A stretch of 64,000 nucleotides of DNA from Enchytraeus crypticus (lineage: Eukaryota; Annelida; Clitellata; Enchytraeida; Enchytraeidae), in assembly GCA_905160935.1 (NCBI GenBank), contig CAJHZI010000424.1, positions 166,001 through 230,000 on the forward strand, written 5' to 3'. Under the pieces are notes generated by a model. That model saw only the letters and a list, made by a program, of their open reading frames with translations, had not been told where the DNA came from and ran no database searches. Both the position numbers and the translations under genes were made by a program. This document shows, one piece after another, positions 1-10,300 of this stretch (position 1 is its first letter; each line of letters begins with the position of its first letter).

Positions 1-2416
1 GTGGCATCGCTGCTATTTTTAGGTCAACTTTTTCTTTGTCTGATTGTAACTGTTCACCATTTTTATCCTTTGAATATATGTCGTTCCGTCTTGTGTTCAA
101 ATCTAAATCCTATCTCTTTTTGATTGTCTACAGACCACCTTCTTTATCCAAGGCCAAGGCTCCGTACTTTCTTCCATATTAGACAAACATGCCCCTCTCA
201 AGATCATTCATTGCCGCTCAAACCCTAGGAAACCATTCATTTCTGAACAAATCCTTAAGCAATAATCAGAACGTTCAAAACTCGAAACTAAGTTCAGGAA
301 GGATCTGAAAAATCCACCTGAACTAAGAAATCCAGACATTAAGTCCAAGTACATCAAGCAAAGAAAATTAGTAAATAAAATGATTAGTTCTGCTAAAAGC
401 TTGTATTATCAAAATCTAATATTGCAGAATCAAAATTGTCCCAAGAAATTATGGGAGCACTTGACTCTCTGCTTGATCGAACCATTCCCAAGTCACTCCC
501 CTCTACCACCTCACTATCTTCTCTTGCTACTTCTTTTCTCAAATTTTTCGAGGACAAAGTAGCCAAACTCCGTAGCTCTATACCCTCCAACTCCATTGAC
601 ACCGACAACTCCATTTCTGTAAATATGCCTGAACCACCACTACTTTCTAGTTTGAACCAGCTAAACCGGAAGAAATGCGCAATTTTATTCTTCGCTCTAC
701 CGACTCATCTTGCTGCCTTGATGTTATTCCTACACGCTTACTGAAATCCTGTATTGATGTTTTAGTTGCTCCTATTACTTACTTAATCAACCTCTCACTC
801 TCAGAAGGTATCTTCCCGACCTCCTTCAAACAAGCAGTTGTATCTCCTTTGCTAAAAAAGCCTTCTCTACCAAAAGATGATCTTTCCAGTTACCGTCCTA
901 TTTCCAATCTTAACTTCATCTCTAAACTTCTTGAAAAGGTAATTTATACCCGTTTATGCACTCATCTTGATTCTTTCCCTTCTCTCTCTCTCATTATCAA
1001 TCTGCCTATAGAAAACTCCATTCTACTGAAACCGCTCTTCTTCGTATACATAATAATCTTAGCTTGGCCATGAGTAGTAAACAGGTTTCTGACTTGGTTC
1101 TTCTAGATCTCTCTGCTGCCTTTGATACAATTGATCATGGCATCCTAATAAATAGGCTTAGATCTTGTTTTGGCATATCTTATTCTGCCTTTTCCCTTCT
1201 CTCATCATATCTCTCATGTCGCACACAATATGTTGTTATTCGTCAAAATCGCTCTTCTGAACTACCCTTCCTACGCGGTGTTCCTCAAGGTTCAGTGTTA
1301 GGTCCATTGCTCTTCTCTTTATATATCACACCTCTTAGCTACCTGCTTGCTCAGTCCTCCATAAATTTTCATTTTTATGCAGACGACACACAACTATATA
1401 TTTCCTTTTCTAATCATGATTCTGATCAAAAACTGGCTCATCTCTCATCCATTCTTGACAAGGTTTATTCCTGGTTTTGTGCTAACCGTCTTGCTGTTAA
1501 TCCTTCCAAAACTGAATACCTTTTAATTGGCACTCCTTTGCAAAGAAGTAAAATTACCAATAACTCTGTTAATTTTCAGAATCTTGCTCTTTCACCTTCT
1601 CGATCTGCCAAAAACCTTGGAGTCATGTTTGATGAAAACCTTGACTTTAAATCCCAAATCTCTTCTGTTTGTCGCGCTTCTTTCTTTCAGATTCGTCAGA
1701 TTAGGCAAATACGTCCATCCCTTACTAAAAATTCAGCCACTATCCTTGCTAATTCTATAGTTCATTCAAAGCTCGACTACTGTAATTCACTATTACATGG
1801 GTTGCCTACTTCTTCTCTCAATCGTTTGCAGCACATCCAAAATTCTCTTGCACGTGTTGTTTGTAAGTCCTCTCGACTTCAATTTCGCTCTCTTTCTCTT
1901 CTACGCAGTCTTCAATGGCTCCCTGTTAATCAACGCATAAAATATAAAATAGCTCTATTAACTTTCAAAACTCTGCGATTTGGCAAGCCTTCGTACTTAT
2001 CTGAAATTCTTCTTCCCTATCGCCCCTCCCGTACACTGCGCTCCACCGATGCCAATCTTCTCTCAGTTCCAAATATTCTCACGTCATTGGGCAGACGTTC
2101 ATTTTCTTACGCAGCACCCACAATCTGGAACTCTTTACCTGCTAATCTTCGCTCTTGTTTTTCTCCTTCAACATTCTCGAGCAAGCTTAAAACTTACCTT
2201 TTCCCACCATAGACATTATCAATCTACCCTGACCATTTTTTTGATCACCGGACTGGCTTTCGTGTAGGACCTTGCTTCTCCTCAGCACATTTCTTTCGCA
2301 GCTTGGTCTGGGTGAATTGATCTGTAATGATATGTGCTGTTGGGGACGTTCCTGACATCATCCCTGGATGAGGAAACGGACGTTAAACCTTTATTGTTGT
2401 TGTTGTTATTGTTGTT
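1..2416 (+). mobile_element. L2/CR1-like LINE, decayed, 5' end outside window
   Basis: Non-LTR retrotransposon remnant. Around 60-160 there is a trace of the apurinic endonuclease end (a YRPPS motif). A basic linker (HAPLK, KLWEHL) follows, then the reverse transcriptase: SYRPISNL near 880-910, LDLSAAFDTIDH near 1098-1135, GVPQGSVLGPLLF near 1278-1316 and the catalytic YADDTQLY near 1376-1400. The longest open stretch is 1064-2212, ending with the family's C-terminal PTIWNSLP...FPP. The reading frame shifts between about 650 and 720 and again near 990-1000 inside a TC run, and there is a stop near 260, so it is a pseudo-element. The 3' UTR ends in TGAGGAAACGGACGTTAAAC followed by a (TTG)n tail. 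The RT assignment is firm; the clade (L2 rather than CR1) is judged from motif style only. Confidence 0.85.
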
Positions 2417-2995
2417 AAAAGCATTCACTGACTCTGCTTCTACTACATACTGAGGTAACACGTTCCATATATTGACAACACTCTGACTGAAAAAATTTCT
2501 TCTAATCTCTAATCTGGTTCTAACCTTTATTATTTTGAATGTATGCCCTCTAGTTCTAGCATAATCGGATAATTTGAAAAATTCTCCACATTCGATAGTG
2601 TCAAAACCTTTAATTATTTTAAACACTTGAATTAAATTCCAACTGGTATGTCTATCTTCTGAACTAGTTAGACCTAATACATCTAACCTAGATTCATAGC
2701 TTTGACCTCTACATTCAGCAATCATTCTAGTTGCTCTCCTTTGAACTCTTTAAACACATTCTACGTCCTTCCTTAAAAAAAGGTCTCCATGCTTGTACGC
2801 AATATTCTAATTTAGGTCTTACTAATGCTTTATATAATTTAACTATTACATCCTTATTACGACTTTTTATAGTTCTCCTAATTAAACCTAAAGTGCGATT
2901 AGCACAATTTACTGCTGATTTACACTGCTGTGAAAATTTTAGGGTATTATCAATAATGACACCTATATTATATTTTCATAGTTTCTATGCAATTT
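2405..2995 (-). mobile_element. 5'-truncated LINE of a second family, tail to tail with the first
   Basis: On the minus strand the conceptual product runs from a YNIGVIIDN motif (near 2970) through LVRPKLEYCVQAW to FFSQSVVNIWNVLP (near 2470). This is the C-terminal part of a CR1/Jockey-type reverse transcriptase protein, of a different family from the 1-2416 element. The open part is 2282-2725, and a frame change near 2730-2770 breaks it. Its 3' tail is (AAC)n, the complement of the (TTG)n tail of the plus-strand LINE, so the two elements meet tail to tail at 2393-2417. Confidence 0.7.
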
Positions 2996-3034
2996 CTACG
3001 TGTAAATATGTTCTAAGGGCGTTAGGGGGTTAGC

Positions 3035-3063
3035 GGGGGGGGGGGGGGGGGGGGGGGGGGGGG
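3035..3063. repeat. Poly-G tract, 29 nt
   Basis: Uninterrupted run of G. It lies at the left edge of a decayed repeat rich in homopolymer C and G blocks. Confidence 0.95.
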
Positions 3064-3660
3064 TACAAGAGGGAACTCAAACAGTCCGACTACCTGGAAT
3101 TTTTTCGAATATGGGCCCCATTAGGGGCCCATATAACCATATAACGGAAGGGGGGCCGAAAAATGTTTACCGTTTCACTAGCTCTCAATTTTCACTTTAG
3201 CCACTGTATAAATGGAAAAAGGGTGTAAATAAAAAATGTGAACTCTCTCCCAGAACAGTGGTGCAATCCGCCTTGGCTGGGATCGAGTGGCTTAAGCCCC
3301 CCCCCCATCTACCGCCAAAATTAGGTCACTTTTGCAATTGGTCCCGATCCGCTGAGTTTCTTCAGAGCCTCAGAGGTGAAAGAAATTAACCTACTTTTTT
3401 CCTAAACAAATGTAGGATTTTAGGCAGTTTAGGTTTTCCTCTCACTTTAGCACGTGTATGAGGGGGGGGGGGAGTAAGATACGGTGATATACTCACTCTA
3501 TGAGCCGAGCGTAGTATGCTGAAAAATTTTGAGCCCCCCACACAGAATTTTTTCTGGTTGCGTCACGTCCCGAAGAAGGCGGGGCGTAAGCAAAAATGTG
3601 TATACTGTCAAAAAAAATTTCGGCCCCCCCCCTAAAAAAAATTCCTGGATCCGCCCCTGT
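3064..3660. mobile_element. Decayed DNA-transposon-like repeat with C/G runs
   Basis: No coding potential. Runs of C (3297-3306 and 3604-3613) and G (3463-3473) punctuate a degenerate repeat that ends with CCTGGATCCGCCCCTG (3644-3659). The same terminal motif occurs inside the hAT element near 47155-47170, which suggests a dispersed element whose terminus is CAGGGGCGGATCCAGG. Superfamily not determined. Confidence 0.35.
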
Positions 3661-4204
3661 TCAACATCTTATGATTTCTAACATATTATTCTATAAAAAT
3701 AAGTAAGTAAAAAATAAAATAAGTAAGTAATAAACAGAAATATATAAAAATAAGAAAATACTTCTAAAAGTATTTTCAAAATACTTTTTAAAAGTATTAT
3801 GATTATTTCAATATACTTTAAAGAATACCTTTCTTTATATTTGGATTTAGTTTTTTTTAAACTTTTATTCACCCAATCTAGAAATTTCAGAAGCATACCA
3901 ATCTTAATTATTACATTTATCTAGCAGGAAGTTGGTATCGAAGGCTGTGGCTTTGGCTTTGTACCCCAGTGGTCCCATCCTGTACCTCTTCCTGTACCTT
4001 TAGGCTCTTTAATCTCTCCGCATGCCCTTGATCATGATCACGCAAGTGCACATATTTTTATAGGCTGAGCTGATAGCACTAATCTGTATACTCATAAATG
4101 ATAAAAATACTAAAATATAAACTAAAATGTTTCACACCCTCACAGATCTTATTTTGATGCCGATGTCCTCCTTCAGCAATCTCTTCGGTTGTCTTGGATC
4201 GGTT

Positions 4205-4335
4205 TCAATTTCTTACAACACTTAATTAATCTTAACTAAATTGCGTAGCGGTTTAAACATGTGGTATAAAAGGTGATAGATATCGTCAAAGTTGATCATT
4301 TCACTTTACTATTTCACTTCATTTCATTTCATGAT
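4205..4335 (+). mobile_element. SINE family C, 3' part
   Basis: Contains the family C 3' block (TTTAAACATGTGGTA, GTGATAGATATC, GTTGATCATTTCACT) also found at 43680-43740 and 34330-34380. The tRNA-like head is absent. Confidence 0.55.
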
Positions 4336-4657
4336 TTCACGTGTTTATTTTGTTTTTTTAACTTGATTTAATACTTTTGATGCATTGTTGTTGTTCTTCA
4401 GTACTTCCGGACGCCATCATGCTCCTGTATTGTTATTGTTTATAAAAAAAGTCATGTTTAATTTATTATTATTAAGGTTATATTTTTGTTTATTTTCATT
4501 TTTACTATTACAATTTTGTGATCTGTGTCAGTAGTGAATCCTCTATAGGGTCTATAATTTGTTACAGTATTTGTATGTTGATATCAGTTATTATATAATC
4601 TATTTAGGTTAGTCCTTGCACTGGATCAAAGTTAGTTTATGCAAACAAAATAAGTAA

Positions 4658-4880
4658 ACACGCATTATAGTGAATAATGAACTATGTTGATATCTATCAC
4701 TTTTAAAACCACAAGTTTAATCCGTTAGGCAATTTAGACCATTTTCCGTATAACCAGTCCCGTGAATGTCCGAGATTTTACTCTCAGATCAGCGCGGCTG
4801 GGATTCGAACCCACGAGGGTTCAATTCATCTCAGGATTTGTCATTTAAAACTTCATGACGTTACCCCTATGCTATTTAGA
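4658..4880 (-). mobile_element. tRNA-derived SINE, family C
   Basis: Reverse-strand copy of the element at 43495-43745. On the minus strand it reads a tRNA-like head with a pol III B-box-like GGGTTCGAATCCC (here with substitutions), then CGCTGATCTGAGAGTAAAAT, then the GTTGATATC...CACTATAATG 3' region. Confidence 0.7.
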
Positions 4881-4889
4881 CCTTCTAAA

Positions 4890-5235
4890 TTATGCAAGAC
4901 AGTTTCTCTAACATACAAGTCCATTACTACACCCGGCAATCGTTACATGTCTCACTTATTACAAGTGGGGCACCCTACCTCCAGGCAGTCGTCCACCAGG
5001 TCCTCTAAGTTAGTTACTCTAGAGAGACGAGTATTCTTTCACGTAGCAAGCTGTCTAAGCGCTCCTTCCAGCATGTTGCCCCGCAGATCTGGAATTCTTT
5101 TCCTTCCACTTTGCGCACCCCTTCATCTACTCCTGATCAGCCTTTCTACTGCACGAACAGTTTCATAGGTGGTTGAAAGCTTTTCTCTTCAACTTTTCAT
5201 ATCCACCTCATGTCCATGACCTGAGACCAACACAT
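4890..5235 (+). mobile_element. LINE 3' fragment
   Basis: In one frame the region reads HVAPQIWNSFPSTLRTPSS followed, after a frame change, by KAFLFNFSYPPH. This is the usual C-terminus of L2/CR1-type reverse transcriptase proteins (AP.LWNSLP...FK..LK..LF). Only the last ~100 codons are present, interrupted by frameshifts. Confidence 0.55.
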
Positions 5236-5395
5236 AAACAAACCTCCATTCTGCTAGTACCCTCCCTTGGCTGACCACCCAGATTTTGGCTTGCACAGTT
5301 TATGGACCCCTCACTCTGCTCATCGGCTGTAATTTGGTTCCCCAGTGTTCAATGTTGTCATGGACAACATTAGCACTCTAATGTTGTAGTTATTT
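5205..5395 (-). repeat. Dispersed repeat family D (SINE-like)
   Basis: Minus-strand copy of a ~200 bp repeat whose head is ATTAGAGTGCTA...TGACAACAT and whose body holds GGTCCATAAA and AAGCCAAAATC. Other copies: 5622-5815, 24430-24630, 26405-26585, with fragments at 35810-35870 and 50709-50760. No pol III boxes recognised. Confidence 0.6.
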
Positions 5396-5621
5396 ATTTT
5401 CTTATACTTTGTAATTGTGTTATAGTATTACTATTATAAGTTGAGCTTTCCTTCGTAGTTCTCTGTGCCATTTTATGTTCAAATAGAGTGTTGATTAAAA
5501 CTACAATTATATTGAAATACTAAATATAGCAATGCTAAACCACTATTATTTGTTTTACATGACCAAATTTTCCAATATGCTTTACAAGTATCTCTTGTTT
5601 TCACATTTTAGTCTCCAAAAC

Positions 5622-5815
5622 AACAACAACAATACCATTAGAATGCTACTGTTGTCCATGACAACATCGAGCACTGTGGGACCAAATCAAAACCCATGAA
5701 CAAAAAGGGGGGTCCATAAATGGTGCAAGCCAAAATCCGAGTAATCAGTCCCAGGAATGGTACTGATACTGATACTGATACAGGTACTGGCGGAATGGAG
5801 GTTTACATGTTGATC
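5622..5815 (+). repeat. Dispersed repeat family D (SINE-like)
   Basis: Plus-strand copy facing away from the minus-strand copy at 5205-5395, so the two form a loose inverted pair around an AT-rich 230 bp spacer. Has the CAACAACAACAAT lead, GACAACATCGAGCA and GGAGGTTTACATG blocks. Confidence 0.6.
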
Positions 5816-5829
5816 TCATTTGGTGGATA

Positions 5830-6788
5830 AGAATAATCAAAAATCTCTACCAATTATATATTCTGATCCTTATTGATTTTTGTTATTATCCAATTTTTTC
5901 TAAAGATTTATCCTTTTTATGGTTGACTAGCACTAGCTGGATCTGTTGACCAGTGCATATACCCTAAATTGCACTATGTTTTAATCTGTGTATTTTATAT
6001 TGTTTATTTTGCATTTGGTGTAGGGTTTTATTATTTTTTGGTATAGGGTTTTTTCATGTCAACTTATCCAAAAAATATTTTTCAGGGTCTAAGTTTAAAT
6101 CCCTTACATTTAATGTACTTATTCTTAACATTTTCAGTAAAAATTGTTAAATAATTGTAATGTGATAATTTTTATGATATTATAACATTCTAATCATGGT
6201 CAGGGTGTATCGGATTCTGATTCAGGTTTGACTGGATTGGAGCACTTTTTGCAAATCCGGTTCTGACAAATTTTGCCAAATCTGACTGGATTTGTTACCG
6301 GATTTGATAAACATTTTAAATATAAAAAATAGTGAATTTCAAAAATTTCAAGAATTTCAAAATGTGCTGAAAATCTTAGCCACAGATTCTATGCTGTAAG
6401 TTTATGTACTGCGGTCGCAGAGGTGTAGTACCTTTATTAGAATACTATTTTTAAATAGGATATTTCAATCTTCTCTATTTTTTTTTGTCAGGGTTAGAGA
6501 TTTTTGAATATACTTTTGTAATATATATATATTTTTGTGCCTGTCACTATTCTCATGCAGGATAACTTTAAGCAACTGAATGTTATGAGTTATTTTTGAT
6601 TTTATCTTGATTTGTACATTGTGAAATTCAAAGGTTATCAGCATTTTCATCTAATACTATTTGTTACTATTCATTTCAGAAAATAAGAGCATAGTTTATT
6701 TAATAGATAAATATTTAGCTATCTTAATTGTGTCAATAGCTGTTGGCTGAGCTGTATAGGATTATATAGATAATAATATAGCTGGATA
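5830..6788. other. Gene-free AT-rich stretch upstream of DCP1
   Basis: No supported coding region or recognised repeat. It presumably holds the DCP1 promoter and 5' UTR, but I see no TATA or initiator strong enough to call. Confidence 0.4.
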
Positions 6789-7046
6789 ATGGCTAATAAT
6801 CAAAGGGTAGGCCAAGGAATAGGCGGGGCTAGTTCAGGTAGGGGTGGGTCTGGTAATGGTAGAAGTGGTGCGGGTGGAGGTAAAGGTGGTGCTAGTAATG
6901 GAGCTGGCAATATGAATGGAGTTAAGACAGAGCGGGATATGAACTTAGCTGCCTTGCAACAGAGAGATCCATATATTACAGATATTGCTGATTCTGCATC
7001 TCAGGTTAATTATAATTGTTAAACTATCAGATTCAGATTTTATTAA

Positions 7047-7101
<55 letters not shown>

Positions 7102-7161
7102 GGTTTAATGTGCGTTTCCTCAGCCAAGGATGATGTCAGTGACATTAATCCCTGACATCAC

Positions 7162-7244
<83 letters not shown>

Positions 7245-7345
7245 AGACATAACGCCTCCACTCTTTTCTGTCTTCCGCATTCTTATTCATGACACTCTTA
7301 TTCATGTCCATTTACCTGTGGATTTTTAAATCATGTAAAACATTT

Positions 7346-7388
<43 letters not shown>

Positions 7389-10300
7389 GTCTTTTAACAT
7401 TGGCTTTTTGATGTATTATATCAATTTTGGCTCTTGCATATACATTCTTTACTGTTGACTAAAATTTGATTTTGGGTAACTTTTATTGACGGAAAACTTT
7501 CAATTTATAACGATATTTAAATAAAATTTGTAGATGTTTAGTTTCACTGGGATAAGTATAGTTTATCGAAGTAAATAAATAAATGTTTAAATTATGTAAA
7601 GTCTTATTTTAATTGCTGTTTAATTGGAAAGGAAGTTTCTAAACAGGCCTGTGCTAGTCTTGTAGAGATGGCAGAACTGTTGACTAGATCATCAGGATAT
7701 ACTTGAATATACAATGCTAATACTATATATGTGAACAGGTTGCTCTGTACGTGTACAACGCCACATCTAGATCTTGGCAGAAGACGGAGGTGGCTGGTAC
7801 GTTGTTTGTTTATAGCCGTTCGGCTCATCCACTAAACGGCTTCATGATAATCAACCGCCTTCACCCGGATGACCTCATTGAGCCCATAAATCGCAGCCTT
7901 GAGTTTCAACTTCAGGACCCGTTCCTTCTTTATCGCAATTCTCACTCTCGAATTCATGGAATCTGGTTCTACGACAATGATGAGTGTGCACGGATAGGTA
8001 TGGTTTGAAATTTAGCTAAAATCAAGTGTAATGTTAGTTTCCTGCTTGATAGCATGTCAGCGATAGGAGACGATTCATCTGTAAATGACAAATGTGTGAA
8101 TCAATCAGACAATCAATCAATCTATCTTTTAATCAATTACTCTGTCATAATAGTGACGATTATGTAAGTATGAGCAAACTATTTATTTGTCCATCATGGA
8201 ATGAAGGAGAGAGAGGGAGATATGTGTTTTATTTCAGCATCCACACCAAATCACTGACAAATACAAATTTGATAGAAATAAACATTTAAAAGAAATAAAA
8301 TAAAAAATTCCCAGAAATACAGGGTATCAACCAGTCTGTAAACAATAGAACAACGGAATGAAGGAGCGAATGAATTAATCATTCAAGCAATCTATCTACT
8401 GTTCTATCAGTCTATGGTGTTCACTGTTTTTGGTAACCAGATCTGTGTAAGTATAGGTCTGAGTTATCTTCATGTATGTTAGTATAGGTATGATGTATTT
8501 ACATGTGTGTTAGTCTGGGTATGAGTTATCTAAATGTGTGTTAGTCTAGGTATGAGCAATCTACATGTATGTTAGTATGGGTATGAGCAATCTACATGTG
8601 TGTTAGTAAAGTTATAAGCTATCTACATGTTTTACATGTGTGTTATTAGCGGTATGAACTATCTACATGTGTGTTAGTTTGTCAGTTATATACCTACAAG
8701 TATGAAACTAGTTAACTATTACATCAGTATATCAGTCTGGATAAGAGTATATCAATATTTTATTAAGTTAATTTCTGACTATATGTACTGCTACCAGTTT
8801 GATGTGCTCATTTACATCTTGAAAAATTACTTGGTGATCTATATTTGTCCTTCATAATCATCATCAGGTCCATTAAATCCTACTTTAACTACGGTTGGAT
8901 CCTAGTTTAACTACGGTTGGGATATGATTAGAAATTTTTTCTTTTCCATTCGTTCAAGAAATATTTGTATCAATTTTTGAAGCCTAGACTCTAACCAATC
9001 GAGTGTCCTTTCTGACTTTGGTTTGGATCTTAGTTCTTCGTCGCTTTTACAACCTGTGCAATTCATGGTTGGTCTATTCTTCAGCTACTCGGACACAACA
9101 CGGGTTTGGATCTATATTTATAAGTATAAATTGTAACATCGTCATTCAGGTAGTCAATATTTCAATTAGTAATTCTACGCATGCTTATCAAGACTATTGG
9201 TACTACCTGATATGCATCTGCTCTCTTTGCTTTTAATGATTGAATTACTGACTGACTGATTTAGGTCAGCTAATGAACGGTCTGGTGCAGATTTCCAGTG
9301 ACTGTCAGACGGCCTCCTCTACTGGCAACTTTAACGGCACCGACTCTCCAACTAACAGCTTTGCCATGGCAACAGCCCCAGGAGGGAAAAGAGAGAGATT
9401 GCGCAGAGCCTCCGAGAGTGACACGCCCAACCTGAGTGACCCTCCGAGTGGAGGAGGAGCCGCAGTGAAGGGTGGAGTGGCTCGGAGGCCGGTTGATATA
9501 TTGCAGATGTTGTCTAAAGCGCAGGATGAGTATGACAAGTCAAGAGACGACCCGTCTCCCATTGGCAATGCTAATCACGATCAAGCAGCGATCTATCGTA
9601 GGAAGATGGCGCAGGAGGAGTGTAAGATTAATGACATCAGTGGACTGGTTAGGCCAACCGCAGTAAGAGCTACTCCGGGCGGCATAGGGGGAATTCCCAA
9701 TACTGCGGGTATTCCCTATGTTGTGGGAGCTCCTGGTGATGTGCAGGAGAATGGAGGCTCGTTGAGTCGACAGATCAGTGTGAGTGCGCTGTTTGAGGGC
9801 GCGATGCAGCAGAGGCTGGGCGTGTCATCTGTTGCCATGGGAGATGATTCCCGTGGCGATCAGTACCAGACTATATTTGCACCTATAGCTGCCGTAAGAG
9901 AAGAAAGTTCTAGGTATGTGCCTAAACTCTGGTAGATTTTTTAAACATTGATGTCAAATTTTTAGTTCATCTGCAATTTAGCTTTAGATTATCTTTATAA
10001 AATGTGATGGAAAAGTAGCCTATTTTTCTGACTGTCAGAAGTTTTGTGGTATAATGGCTATGGCCAATGCTTCAACATGCCATAGCCTCCTCTTTTGAAA
10101 ACAAATTGTTTTATATTGAATAAAATCGATCTGTGGAGTCAGTGGTTCGAGGGCATGAACGCTACAGCAGTTATGTGGGCCTGGTGGTCTGGTCTAGCTG
10201 CTAACAGCAGAATATAGGCTGAATAGCCAATCAATATTCAGGACGATAAGTCTTGGTAGCTATAGCTTCTGCTTTCTTACTGTCTGCTTGTGACTATTGC

